Shown here piece by piece: positions 44,916-63,549 of a DNA stretch of 64,000 bases. A program made the translations under genes and the position numbers. Each line of letters starts with the position of its first letter. Position 1 is the first letter of the stretch. Under the pieces are notes generated by a model. It was given only the letters and a program-made list of their open reading frames with translations. It was not told where the DNA came from and did not search any database. This DNA comes from Eucalyptus grandis (taxonomy: Eukaryota; Streptophyta; Magnoliopsida; Myrtales; Myrtaceae), in assembly GCF_016545825.1 (NCBI RefSeq), contig NC_052621.1:706199-770198 (forward strand). Reading direction: 5' to 3'.

Positions 44916-45545
44916 TTGGTATTAGAGACTTAGTTCATGTTTTCCCGACCCCTTTCATGTTTATGAATGATTTTTAATTGAATTTTCGCGAAATTAATCG
45001 GCCAACACCGATCGGGGCAAAAAATCCCGACATCCGAGCACTGTTCATCCATTTTTTCGAGTTTTTGTAATTTGAAATCGATTTCTTATGGCGTTGGATG
45101 GAAGGTCTCGTCAAGACGATCGCGACAAGTGGTGAAACGCCGCCAAAGGCCGCCGGACACGCCCCCACGCCCAATCGGAACAAACCGGTGCACGCGCCGA
45201 TTCGCAGGGGAAGGCGCGTGCGAGGCACGCGCCAGCTGACGTCATGGTGACATCAGCTGCACGCGTGCCACACGTGCCAGATGGTCCATTCGACCGTCCC
45301 CGATCGTCCGTCCATCCGGTCCGACCCAATCGTGACCGTTGACCATTGACGCCCGCGACTATTGAACGTTGACTTTGACCGTTGACCAAAAAAAAAAGAG
45401 GAAAAGAATGTGTTTCTTTTTCCAATTAAGTCTATGTGGGTTATATGTGATCCCTTATTTGTTCTGCATTTGTTGCAGGAACAATGCATTCCCTTAGGTT
45501 GCGCACACCTGTTTGCGCAATTACCGATGAACAAAAGGAAATGCT
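44916..45545 (+). mobile_element. Internal 5' region of the LTR retrotransposon, truncated
   Basis: A primer-binding-site-like sequence (44916-44929) is followed by a GC-rich leader with a TTGACTTTGACCGTTGACC run near 45369. A short frame starting at the ATG at 45484 could be a gag beginning or remnant. The element breaks off near 45560, where an unrelated minus-strand RNase H fragment starts. No polymerase region is present. Confidence 0.45.
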
Positions 45546-45559
45546 TTCTAAATTGATAG

Positions 45560-45790
45560 CTGAGCTGAACTGATAGTAGCTTGCATAGAGCTTTAGCTAC
45601 CTCCGAAATTCTACTTTAACACTTGATAAGGCTACATCCTTCTGCATTTTGCTCCTCCATGTTACCAAGTTTCCTCCCACAAATGTGAAATAGCCTAACG
45701 TAGACCTCCTATAAGAGACACTACTTGCCCAATCCGCATTCATAAATCCCTCTACCTCTAGGTGAGGTTCTTCACAAAAGAACAACCTTT
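45560..45790 (-). pseudogene. Ty1-copia RNase H fragment
   Basis: The minus-strand frame 45597-45785 encodes EVEGFMNADWASSVSYRRS, GGNLVTWRSKMQK and ALSSVKVEF segments, the well-known copia RNase H signature (DADWAGS, TWRSKKQ, SSAEAEF). An in-frame stop follows the EFRR residues, and copia-like sequence goes on to about 45560. It is only a fragment and lies opposite to the LTR piece, so it is from another insertion. Confidence 0.85.
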
Positions 45791-45932
45791 TCCTAGAGCT
45801 AACTTCAAGAAGAGTTGAATCCGAACCACAACGTTCATTTTCATGGAAAGTAAGTATTTAACTTACGTAACATTACCCCTTTTTTTAGTGGAGGGAAAAA
45901 AAAAAGAAGATAGTTGTCCTTTCCTCGGATAG
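45791..45932. other. Short AT-rich spacer
   Basis: Nothing recognisable apart from A runs (45895-45905). Confidence 0.4.
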
Positions 45933-46704
45933 TAAGGCTGCGTTTGTTTTTACTTCTTTTTTCTGTTTTTAAACACTTTTTTTGTTTTTTTGTTCCTGGG
46001 AACAAAAAAAGAACAGAAATGCGTTTGGGTGCGTTTTTGTTCCAAAATTGTTTTTTTGTTTAAACACATCTGAATGTAAAACAAGAAACAAAAAAAAAGT
46101 TGTTTCTTGTTTCAAACAAAATTTAGAAACACTTTTTTTTTTTTCTTCTTTTTTCTTCTCTCTTTTTCTCCTTCTTTTCTTCTTCTTTTTTCTTTCTTTT
46201 TTCTTTGGCCGGTCGCCGGCCTCGCCCAGCCACGGCGAGGCTCGCCGACCCCCGGCGAGGCCGAGCCTCACCGTAGTTGGGCGAGGCCAACCTTGCGCTG
46301 GGTTGGGCGAGCTCGATCTCGCCCAAATCCGGTGAGGCCGAGCTCGCCCAGTGGCCGGCGAGCCTCGCCGTGGCTGGGCAAGGCCGCCGGCCCTCGTCGG
46401 CCGGTCGCCGGCCATGGCCGAGGCCGCGACCGGCCAAAAGAAGAAAAAAGAAAAAGGAAAAAGAAAAAATAAAAAAGAAAAATAAGAAAGAAAATATAAA
46501 AATAAAATAAAAATATTAAAAAATAAAAGAAATAAAAAAATTATACAAATTTACCAAACGTGTTTCTGTTTATTTTTTATTCCCGGAATAAGCTTACCAA
46601 ACGCGTTTTTTTGTTCAAAAATTATTCCCCGGAACAGAAATAATTTTTTCTATTTTTGTTCCTGGAACAATTTTTAAACAGAAATGTTACCAAACGCGCC
46701 CTAA
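45933..46704. mobile_element. PIF/Harbinger-like non-autonomous fold-back element (Tourist-type)
   Basis: The element (45936-46701, 766 bp) is flanked on both sides by TAA, the trinucleotide target-site duplication of the PIF/Harbinger group. The left end is GGCTGCGTTTG and the right end, inverted, is GGGCGCGTTTG. The interior is a nested fold-back: a polypyrimidine tract (46131-46206) and a polypurine tract (46434-46510) enclose a GC-rich core whose edges are a perfect 13-bp inverted repeat (46204-46216 and 46426-46438). The core holds repeats of GGCGAGGC/CTCGCC type. There is no transposase. Confidence 0.65.
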
Positions 46705-47660
46705 TTCAATGAGCGGGTAGGTGGGTATTTGGGTTGTGTATAGAAATTTAATAGTTTGATTATTCTTTACCATTTTATGGAAAGTAGCTTGGAGAGGATT
46801 AAAAAGTGGATCGGATGAATTTATTTTTGAACCAAAAGTATAGATATATATCTATTAATTAGTTTCCTTTGTTTTTTTCTCCCTTAATGATGATCCTTCC
46901 AAGTAAGGATGATAGGTTTCATGGTAGGTAGGTTCTAGACTTGACCCTTGAAATTTACCATATTAAAATAGATTTCCAATTTTTGAATTCCGAATCCAAC
47001 CTAATTTTTCCGCTTCGATTCTAGGATGTACTTGAGAATCTATTTTTATTTTGAACCTTTTCATTTTTTTAAAGCAAAATAATTTAGTAAAAAATGAACA
47101 AAGGCAAGCAAGAGAAGGCAAGTTATGAACAAGTTAGGATAAGCCACAAACAAGTAAGGAGGGGGAGGAGTCAAGAGTGAGAAAGAGTTGTGAAGTGATG
47201 AAGTGAGGTTAAAGAAAACAAGGAAAAAGAGAGAATGGAGAAAAAGATTTCAAGAGAAAAATTAAGATTTTTAGACTTTATGAAATCAGTTTCAAATTCA
47301 ATCCGATCGGTCCGATTCTCGAATGATTTTTCGCTCGAAATTGAGAATTGGGAAGTTAAGAACTGGACAAGGTTCAAAGGGAATCAGAAGCCAAACCGGT
47401 TTTCAGAGTGGTCCGATCTAGATCTCTAGGAAAACCGGTTCAGTAGGACAGCCCATCCAAGAATATGCCATGGACAGGACAGGAAGCACTGGAAAACAGA
47501 TAGGCCCATGACGTGTCGGGTGAAGATCGACTAGACCGGCATTTCTGACCGTCGGATCACCTCAGCCTCGCCGCCTGGTTCCCGCATTACACGGCCGCGA
47601 TTCGCTCCATGTCGTCACGCAAGAGAGAGGGGAAAAAGAAGAAGTCCGTTCTAATCGCAG
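46705..47660. other. Intergenic DNA and UXS distal promoter
   Basis: AT-rich to about 47480, with short frames around 47170-47430 on both strands that mirror each other and carry no motif. Purine-rich repeats near 47150-47250. From about 47480 the sequence becomes GC-richer toward the UXS promoter. Confidence 0.4.
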
Positions 47661-47662
47661 AG

Positions 47663-47669
47663 TATAAAT
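47663..47669 (+). promoter_or_regulatory. Probable TATA box of the UXS gene
   Basis: TATAAAT sits about 690 bases before the start codon. The CT-rich sequence with a (GTC)n run (about 47748-47772) that follows is like a plant 5' UTR. Transcription would begin around 47695. Confidence 0.5.
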
Positions 47670-47693
47670 TCGCGCGAGTCACACTCTCGTGTC

Positions 47694-48355
47694 GTCGCTC
47701 GTCCTCCCCGAATCTCGCGAATCTCTCTGTCTCGATCGGCGAAGACTTCGCCGTCGTCGTCGTCGTCGTCGTCTCTCCCGATCCCTCTCGAAGGTGAAAT
47801 CTCGACCGGCGATCTCGCTCCGCAACTCCCTGAGTTTCCCCTCGTGCATGCGAGATTCAGATCTTGAAATTATTTAGAGTTCGGTGGCAGCTTTGACGTC
47901 GCTGCGGTGCGGTGGCGCTTTCGGCGTTCGCTGTCTCTCTTTTTTTCTTCTTTTTTTTGGGTCTTTGTTTACCGTGCGTTTTGAGACCTCGTGTTCATTT
48001 GTCAACTCGCTCGCCAACCGAAGGGTCGGTGTCGTTTGGTGGTGAATCGGCGATGTGCGAGCTAATTCCCCTGTTCTTGATCTGCTTATAAAGTAGTCAT
48101 TTCAGCGGTTGGGTTGATGAGAGGAAAAAATAAGAAATCCCCGAAGATCTGAGAACCCTTTTGGGAGAGGTTTCGTGGGTTCTCGATTTCGATCAGGAAT
48201 CTTTCTTGTTGGTTGTGCATTTTGGTTAGTTGGGTGTGTCTTCGTTTCCTGCGTGGGAAGACGAGCTCGCAGTGGTTGCTTTAGCCTTGAGATTGAATTG
48301 TTGTCGCTGCAGGGTTTGAAGTAGCAAGAGGAGGAGAAGGAGAAGAATCTGAAGA
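47694..48355 (+). other. UXS 5' UTR with a probable leader intron
   Basis: A likely non-coding exon ends at 47793 (CGAAG|GTGAAA). A likely acceptor is CTGCAG at 48307-48312, giving a 519-base leader intron that is T-rich in its middle. The second UTR part is the purine-rich GAGGAGGAGAAGGAG before the ATG. Leader introns are common in plant housekeeping genes. The sites are inferred only. Confidence 0.45.
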
Positions 48356-51300
48356 ATGGCTAAGCAAGCTTCCAACGGTGAGAACCACTCGGTTGCGAAA
48401 CCGCCTCCGACTCCGTCTCCTCTGCGTTTCTCCAAGTTTTTCCAGGTAATTGTAATGATGAGGCGGTATGTTATTTCCTCGCCTTGAGTTCGTCATTACT
48501 CTTGACCATGATATTTTTGTAGTCGTGGAGTGTGTCGGTGAAGTTTATTATTAGCTGTTTTTCTTTTTGGCGTCTTTTGTCTCTGTCTATCTGCTGAGAC
48601 ACATTCGGTATTTTTATGCGGTGGGACAAACATTTTTGAGATAGTGTTCTGTATTGGAATATGAGAACATGAATTTTGAGAAGTTTGCATATCGCATGCA
48701 CTCTGTTTCTCTAACTGAAATAGTGAATGCGCTTCTTTCGATGGATCAGCAAGGTGTTACTCAAAGGGCACTGAATTTAGGGATCCTGAACTAGTCAAGT
48801 TCATCTTTTTATTGGAACTTAATGGTTTTATGGGTTTCAATAAGGAAGATAAATCACAAGTAGAATTATTTGCGTATTTCCAAAATGGAAGGTTCCTCTC
48901 TGCCCTCCTTGCCATGATTGGATGTTGTCTTGGTGGATGAACTGATTTCTTTCTTTGCATCTGAAATTTGCAATTTGAAGTCAATTAGCTTCTATTTTGA
49001 AATGGCTTCCAGTTCTTCCGAGAGTATGTATATATCAACTTTTCATGATATTAGAATTGGTGTCATAAATTAGTTTTAACTGAAATAGTTCTCTTCATCA
49101 TTTACTAACCTTGGTTTATCTTTAAAATCATTGTACAGTTCTGTCTACTTGGTGTGTCTGGGATGGTATTGTTGCTGAAAGTTGGTCATTTTCCATTGGC
49201 TTTTTGTCTGCCATGTCTCTTGTTTATTTTGGGCTGCTCTTGTTCTGAAGTTTTTGTCTATTTGTGAATTTCTCTTATTAATTCATATTCAGGTGTATGT
49301 GTTTTTGGGCTACATTAGCCATTTATGAACCAAATGATTTTGGTCATTATGGTATATTTTTTTTTTACTGGACCTGTGGGGTTTTTGGTGTGCAGCCAAA
49401 TATGAGGATTCTCGTTACTGGAGGAGCTGGATTTATTGGCTCTCACTTGGTGGACAAGTTGATGGAAAATGAAAAGAATGAGGTGATTACTTTCAGCAAC
49501 TAAAGTGCAACCTTATATATATAGGGACCAATATTATTGAATTTGAACTTGGATTTGGGATTGATGCCTTGAAATAGCAGGCTGGGATTGGGAAAATCCG
49601 TTTATAAGGCAAGATAAATCAGATCTTATTGAGTTTTTAACTGATGCACATGCTTTCATGATTCAGGTTATTGTGGCTGACAACTTCTTCACTGGTACGA
49701 AAGAAAACCTTAAGAAATGGATTGGTCATCCAAGATTTGAGCTTATTCGTCATGGTATGTCTTATTTTGGATGTCATAGGTCTATGGGTTGCAGTTGCAT
49801 TGTTAGAAGTCCTCTATGTTGTTTTTCAGACTAAGAGAAGTGCTGTTATATATGACATGCTGCCACTGCAACTCAGAGGAGCGTGTAATAAGATGCTATA
49901 ATGTAATTTCCAAGTCAAACTAGCATTCATGGCAGGCATAAAAAGCATTTTGAATCCAGCAAGTGATGCTATCTCCTTGTTCTATACTCACCTTGCTCAT
50001 GATGTCCTAATAAATTAAAGGACCGAGAATGACATTGCCTGAGAAAAGCTAAAAGAAAATACTTTGTATGCTTGAAAGTGTATCACCTAAAGGCGATTTA
50101 AACACTGACTTTTGCCAATTTCTTTACCTTTCATCCCAACACTAAGTTCCTTAGTGAGCAATTGGCTATTGCAATTGTGAGAGATAGGCTTAGCCATCTT
50201 TTTTAATTCTACTTAAGAAAGTGAATGGCGGTGATCCCTATTTGTCAATTGAGGTTATTTGAAGATTTCATTTTATCAGGCTATGTTTTAATGCAGATGT
50301 GACAGAGCCATTGCTAGTTGAGGTTGATCAAATTTACCATCTTGCCTGCCCTGCTTCTCCAATTTTTTACAAATATAATCCTGTAAAGGTGTGTAAATTT
50401 GTCTTGTCAAGCGGTAGCCTCCTGGAATTTATTTTATTCTATTATGGGCTACAGCCTCCTGGAGTTTGAGTTTTTAGTTTTAAATCCATCTTCATGTTAA
50501 TAACTTGTCAAGTGTACTCTCTCAATTTGCCATAGTATCACTGATCTGAGGTTCTAACTATCTGATATGCAGACCATAAAGACCAATGTGATTGGAACTC
50601 TGAACATGTTGGGGCTCGCCAAGCGAGTTGGAGCAAGGTTCATACCTTCAATACCTTTTTCATTGAGATATCTTCCATTGATTGGCTGCTTTTCTCATCG
50701 AATAACTATGGCTGCAGGATTTTACTGACATCTACCTCAGAGGTGTATGGGGATCCTCTAGTGCATCCTCAAGATGAAAGCTATTGGGGAAATGTCAACC
50801 CAATTGGTAAGTCTACTCCACTGACTTACTAGCTAGTCTCTTTTACAATAGATAGATAATGTTGTTGTGCATCTACATATGAATACCTCTTTTAGCAGGT
50901 TCAGTTTGTGAAAGATTGGTGTGTGCTGATTGCACATCTATATTTGGCTTCTATAACTTTATGACATTCGCTTGAGAAGTTGAAAATCTACCAACATAAA
51001 TATGCTGAATAGAGATTGTTTTGAGAAGTTTTCAAAATAGTAGTGGTACTTTATGCGGAATATATGTAGGTGGAAAGGGAAGCCTGCCAGGCCGATTATT
51101 CCCTAACCAATCCACCTTTTAAGACCAGGAGCATCAGTATTCTCAGAGACTCCTATTATATTGCTAGTGACTTACTCTTTAATTTCCTTCAGGTGTTAGA
51201 AGTTGCTATGACGAGGGGAAGCGAGTAGCGGAAACCTTGATGTTCGACTATCACAGGCAACATGGTATAGGTAAAGTGCTTTCTGCTTTATCCTCTTATA

Positions 51301-51951
51301 CTTGGTTTGTGTTTTACTTTGTTTCAGGTTTCTTGTACTAAACTATTTATACTCTGAACCTACTTATTCTGTAACAGAGATAAGGGTTGCTAGAATTTTC
51401 AATACCTATGGCCCTCGCATGAACATCGATGATGGTCGTGTTGTGAGTAATTTCATCGCCCAAGCTGTGCGGTAAGTTTCTAATGCAATGGCGGAATTTG
51501 GTTTAGACCATCTTGAAGCTGCTCTTTTTAGTGCTGGCCTTTAGTACATGTATTATTCTCATGACCATGTATTACTTTGTTAATCAATTATACAGTGGCG
51601 AGCCGCTGACTGTGCAAGCTCCAGGAACACAAACTCGAAGCTTCTGTTATGTTTCTGACATGGTAAAAGCTTTTTTCCTCTTTTTTGTGGGAATTTGGGA
51701 TGCAGAGGATTATGTTTAATTGTGACCCTGTGGAGTGACTAACTCTTTATCATAACACTGTAGGTTGATGGCCTCATTCGGCTCATGGAAGGAGAGAACA
51801 CTGGGCCAATTAACATTGGGAATCCAGGTTATATTAGAGATCCGCGATGCATAAGTTTGGAAATGAGTATTTTTCCATGGTCCTAACGAGGCTTTTATCC
51901 AAACCTTTAGGTGAATTTACAATGATCGAGCTTGCTGAGACTGTTAAGGAG

Positions 51952-51990
<39 letters not shown>

Positions 51991-52633
51991 ACCATTCGTC
52001 AGTCCTGACTGCAAGCATTAGGTTATGATGATGCATACAGTTTTAGATTCTCTCTGCAAACTGTATTTGGTTTTGGTACTTTCACCGCTCATCTGATGCA
52101 GTGATTAAATCTGCTGACAATTATCTTAACATAACCCCGAATTATGATGCTATTTAGGGTGAAAAATTACATTATCACAGCTTACTTGCTGTGAGATTTA
52201 TGGACAGCATTCTGGGAAAGTACATTCTTGTTTTAAGGGGTGGCATTGGCCCCCCTATTAAATCATTGGACATGGACATGAACAGTGGACAGCATTGTAG
52301 GAAAGTACATTCTTGTTTTAAAGGACGGCATTGGCCCCCCTATTAAATCATCACACGTGGCCATGATCTGTAGAAGTACATCAGAAACAACCAGACACAT
52401 ATACAAACAACAAAATGAGATGATTGCTTAAAATGTGACATTTGTAGCTCATTAATCCTGATGTGGAGATCACCATGGTGGAGAACACCCCGGATGATCC
52501 GCGCCAGAGGAAGCCAGACATCACAAAAGCTAAGGAGTTGCTCGGATGGGAGCCCAAGGTCAAGCTGCGAAATGGCCTTCCGCTGATGGAGGATGATTTC
52601 CGACTGAGGCTGGATAAACCCAGAAAAAATTGA
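48356..52633 (+). CDS. UXS: UDP-glucuronate decarboxylase (UDP-xylose synthase), cytosolic type
   Basis: Twelve coding exons: 48356-48445, 49396-49482, 49667-49754, 50297-50388, 50573-50637, 50718-50806, 51193-51270, 51378-51471, 51596-51662, 51764-51827, 51911-51951, 52448-52633. They sum to 1041 bases, giving 346 residues with all junctions GT-AG and in phase. The enzyme converts UDP-glucuronate to UDP-xylose with bound NAD+, supplying xylan and other wall polymers. It is an extended short-chain dehydrogenase: G39-G42-G45 of [10 protein letters not shown] binds NAD, T145/S146 in [12 protein letters not shown] and the Y176/K180 pair in SCYDEGKR are catalytic. There is no transmembrane segment in the short N-terminus, unlike Golgi UXS forms, so the cytosolic (Arabidopsis UXS3/5/6-like) class fits. 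It looks intact. Confidence 0.95.
51958..51984. repeat. (CT)n microsatellite in UXS intron 11
   Basis: A CT run of about 27 bases directly follows the intron donor region (GTACTCTCTCT...). Confidence 0.8.
52201..52370 (+). repeat. Tandem duplication (85-bp unit) in UXS intron 11
   Basis: TGGACAGCATT at 52201 recurs at 52286, and the following sequence (GGAAAGTACATTCTTGTTTTAA, then GGCATTGGCCCCCCTATTAAATCAT) is repeated with few changes. The second unit ends near the exon 12 acceptor side (exon 12 starts at 52448). Confidence 0.85.
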
Positions 52634-53626
52634 ACCTTGTCGGCTGAAGGGATGGAAGTTCGTAGGCAAAATGCAAAAGACAACAAGAAATGCAAAGTAT
52701 CTTGGTGGCTTCAACGCCCTTAATTTGGTCATGCATACCATCTCTAGGTGGTTAATCTATACAATATGAGGAGGTGTCCTTTATCTTTACTCTTTGTTTT
52801 TGGTTGGAACTGAAAGGTCCTGTGATGCACGAGTTTCAGTTCGGCAATATGAAGGGAGCTGCTTTTTTTCATGTATCCTGGTTTGTGATTATTTGCCTGC
52901 ACCAGTATGTCCTCATTTCCTAGCAACACTAGGGTTCATCGTAATTGTGCGAGCTTCCAATTTGCATCGGCAAAGTCAATTTCTTTCGCTGGAAGAGTTT
53001 CCGGATCGTGCTTGGACTACCTGTAGATTCTTCTGGGGATATATGATTCATTTGTAAAATTTAAATATATTCAATCGCAGTAATCTGCCCTATTGTTGTC
53101 TTAGATCTCAAGATCACACCCTCTAGTTTGCTGCTTTCTTTTTAGGTCTTTTTTGACCAATAAGCTTCTCCAGAAGTTAAGTAACGTCAGTCACCATCCA
53201 TGCCTCCCTCCCCACAGTAAACTAGAAAACAGTGATCCGAAGTTTGCTCACTCTATTCACTTATGAGGATTGAATGGAAATTTAACGGAAGACTCTTAAA
53301 AGAGACTATCATAAATTACACGACCAATCCTCACGGCAAAGAGTAATGCAACTAATTCAACTCCGTTTGGTGTGACATGGCCAAGTTCTTATGTAGTACT
53401 ACAGATTTTCCTGCACACGCCTCATTGCTCAAATTACGATAAACTACTATCGCTTGACCAGATGCCCTTATGAGGTAGTAGTACCGTAGATTAGATTGGC
53501 ACTTTTATCTCACAGTGAGTGTAAAAAAAGATCTAAACCAAAATGCCGTCAAGAGCAAGATTATGCCCATCTGTTTGGTGTTTTCTAAGGAAAGTTCACT
53601 CCTGAATTGGGGTTACTCCATGTTGC
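52634..53626. other. Convergent intergenic region between UXS and MetRS
   Basis: About 1 kb holding the two 3' UTRs. An ATTTAAATATATT stretch near 53060 could serve polyadenylation for UXS. No gene was seen. Short frames at 52794-53057 and 53515-53712 are in UTR sequence or antisense to the last MetRS exon. Confidence 0.5.
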
Positions 53627-60960
<7,334 letters not shown>

Positions 60961-61233
60961 TTGAAATAATTAAATAATAAACAACACATTTATTTAACAA
61001 CTTAAGTTTTTAAAATAGTTGATTGTGATATTACAAAATCTCATATAATATCAAAGTTAGAGATCCTGAGTTTGAATTTTTCTAGCCCTCATTTGCCTCC
61101 CAATAAAATTTTCACAACTAATACTAGGCAAAATATTAGACTAAGAGTTATAGCAACTAAGTTTGAATCTTTCCAAGTCCCATTTGCCTTTCCAATTAAA
61201 TTTTCATGCTTAATTTTAGGCAAAAGACTAGAC
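60961..61233 (+). repeat. Dispersed repeat related to 28025-28220, split by the Harbinger-like element
   Basis: AATAATTAAATAATAAACAA, then AATATCAAAGTTAGAGATCC and GAGTTTGAATTTTTCTAGCC match the repeat at 28025. A related copy (ATTTAAATAATAAATAATGC...) resumes at 62391 after the element at 61237-62377. Confidence 0.4.
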
Positions 61234-62380
61234 TAAGGGTGCGTTTGGCACCAGCTTTGCCAAGTACCTTTGGGTACTCAAAGCCCATTTGCCCAAATAT
61301 TGGGTGTTTGGGAAAAAATTTACACCTACCTTGAAGAAATGCTGACCTCCCAAGGCTGAAAGCCCAAGGCAGGTGAAGGGGTGCCTTGGGCTTTCAGCCT
61401 TTCTCGCATACAAGTGATACCGTTCACTTTTTTTATTTTCTTCCAAAAATATCCTCGCCTACTCTCGATTTTTCTGGTTTTGCCCTCGTTGTTGTCTGTT
61501 CATCTTCTTCTCCGTTGAAGGCCGACGATGTGTTCCTCGAAGCCGTGGGTGAGTGGCCGCCGACGGCTCGGCATGGTTGCGGTGGCCGTGCGACCGTCGC
61601 CGGGGGAGTGGTGCGACCGCCGCCCCGTCCGGGGTCGCGGCATCGCGTGGGTCGCGGCGAGGTTTGGGTCGCCGACCTTGCCGCGACCCAGATCCGAGGG
61701 CTGCGAGGTCCTCTCGCGACCTCGCCGCCGGATTCTTGGTCACGGCGGTTGCGGAGGTCGCGCGACCTCGCGCGACCCGCATCCGGGGCGCGCGGTCGCG
61801 TGACCCCACCGCGACCCGGATCCGGGGCCGCAAGGTCGCGGGGACCTCGCCGCCCGGATCGGGTCACGGCGGGTCGCGGGGACCCGCCGCCCTAGATCCG
61901 GGTCGCGGCGGGGTCGCGGGGCCTCGCCGCCCCAAATGCGGGTCGCGGCGGGGTCGCCCGACGTCCGGAGACCCCGCCGATGGTTTTCGGTGTTCGCCCG
62001 ACGTCCGGCGACCCTCCGTGATGGTCTTCAGTGGTCGCCCGACGTCCGGCGACCCTCGCCGATGGTCTTCAGTGGTCGCCTGATGTCCGGTGACCCTCGC
62101 CAGTGGTCTTCGGTGGGACGTCCGCGGCCACTTGCCCTTCCCGACCATCCGCCCTTCCGATCAATTTTTTATTTATTTTTCTTTTGATAATTTTTTTTAT
62201 CACCAAAGCACTTTGCAAATATAATTCCTCCAAACACCATTTTGCACAAAGATACTTCAAATGGGCTTTCAAACTACAATTTTACCAAACACACTTTGCA
62301 TTTTGGAAAATACATTAAACTCAAAGGTCTTTGCATTTTGCTAAGGACTTTTCCCAAAAGCGTTCCCAAACGCACCCTAA
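61234..62380. mobile_element. PIF/Harbinger-like element with GC-rich interior
   Basis: The element (61237-62377, 1141 bp) has perfect 12-bp terminal inverted repeats GGGTGCGTTTGG and CCAAACGCACCC and is flanked by TAA on both sides (61234-61236, 62378-62380), the PIF/Harbinger target signature. Looser inverted similarity goes on to about 45 bases. The outer parts are AT-rich; the interior (61540-62150) is very GC- and CpG-rich with GGTCGCG repeats and a 41-bp tandem repeat at its right side. There is no transposase. The long frames in the interior come from low stop density in GC-rich repeats. Confidence 0.75.
61960..62125 (+). repeat. 41-bp tandem repeat inside the Harbinger-like element
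   Basis: About four units of the type GCCCGACGTCCGGCGACCC followed by TCGCCGATGGTCTTCAGTGGTC, with more changes in the outer units. Confidence 0.8.
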
Positions 62381-63087
62381 ATGTGAGGGAAATGTTGAAA
62401 TATTTAAATAATAAATAATGCATTTATTTAACGATTTAACCTTTTTCTCTCATTCATAAATCTCATCTTAGTATTAGAGCCTTCGAGCCTTGTTAAGCCT
62501 TTTATTTCGTTCATAAATCTCAACTTGTTATCAGAGCCTTTGAGCCTTTATTCCTATGGCAACCTAAGTGCACCATGTGCATGCCAAATAAATTAATCCC
62601 CACATCTCAACAGTGTTCACTTTGCGCACACAAGTCTTATTTGAGGAAGTAGTTAATTGAGTTATTCCACAATAGTCGGTGGTTTGATGCTATCCACACC
62701 AACTGCGTTGCATAATCTAGCTTTTTTCATGGAGGAGGCTTTCTTTCGATACTAATCACATAGGTCACATCACTCAATAACTATTTTTCCAAGTTAGCCA
62801 TATAAGTCATTTGATGCTACAACACTAGTTGTATAGGTCGCGTCGCTCATTTACTATTTTGTAAGCTAGTGACGTCGCCACTTGCTATTTCCACTCTAAT
62901 CCTCAAAATTTTGCACAACTTGCCGCCCTCAAACAATCAAGATCTAGAGGATGCTACCTCACACACTGCCCCACCATGGATCAACAAGACTGCCCCGCAA
63001 TGTTGTTAGAGGAACAAGTTTTTCGTGGCACTATTTGACGTTAATTCAAAGTCTAAGTGACAATGTCACCTTAAGTTTGAGAAAGGA
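62381..63087. other. Repeat-derived DNA, no supported gene
   Basis: 62391-62560 continues the dispersed repeat and has two TTAGTATTAGAGCC/GTTATCAGAGCC words like tRNA-Met-complementary primer sites. From 62880 to 63087 the sequence leads into a purine-rich TTTGAGAAAGGA, which may be a polypurine tract before the LTR that follows. No gene was seen. Confidence 0.4.
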
Positions 63088-63312
63088 TGTTAGAGATATT
63101 AAGGGTGTTGGCAATATTAAAATATTTTTTAAAATGATTTAAGATATTTTTTCTAATTTTCTACATCTATTTTGATTATGCATTTCTGATTTGATTTCAT
63201 TTTATTTCCTCTCTCTAGGCCTATAAATAGGCTCTTGATATACTCTTTTCAATATATTGAAATATACTTAAATCTCTTATTCTCTGTTTTGCATTCTTAT
63301 TTCTAACTTGCA
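63088..63312 (+). mobile_element. Probable LTR fragment of a retrotransposon
   Basis: TGTTAGAGATATT follows a polypurine-like GTTTGAGAAAGGA, as at the start of plant copia 3' LTRs. A TATAAATAGG box lies at about 63222, followed by a TTCAATATATTGAAATATA stretch. The chosen end TTGCA gives TG...CA. No second LTR or coding part was found. Confidence 0.45.
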
Positions 63313-63549
63313 CGAAGTCTGATGCATGTGAAACGTTTGGTTCGTATGCATTTAGTAAGGTTCTACCCATGAAATAACGAACGTAATTATCAAAGTTACC
63401 TTGCAATTAGCGCAAGAAAGAATAACTCACGTCTTCCTCGCTATTATAGAAAAAATATGTCCCCATCAAAATTGCAAGATGAGGCACCTAAGATGCCATC
63501 GATTTTCAGGCTTGTTCAGAAGGAATTGGGGTTGAAATTTTTTGCATTG
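63313..63549. other. Non-coding DNA
   Basis: No gene or element was recognised. Confidence 0.35.

Noticed and set aside
45969..46510. Frames of 77-148 codons on both strands
   Set aside because: They cross the polypyrimidine, GC and polypurine parts of a non-autonomous element, giving Lys, Phe or Arg runs. Not protein-like.
47748..47772. (GTC)n run read as an acidic or Val/Ser-rich peptide
   Set aside because: It sits in the probable UXS 5' UTR. The frames across it have no homology.
52343..52741. Minus-strand frame of 132 codons
   Set aside because: Antisense to UXS exon 12 and its intron; the plus-strand exon is phase-perfect and conserved.
61386..62187. Several 80-180 codon frames on both strands in the GC-rich region
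   Set aside because: Arg/Pro/Gly-rich low complexity in a tandemly repeated CpG-rich interior of a TIR element. Frames exist because stop codons are rare at this composition, and no motif is present.
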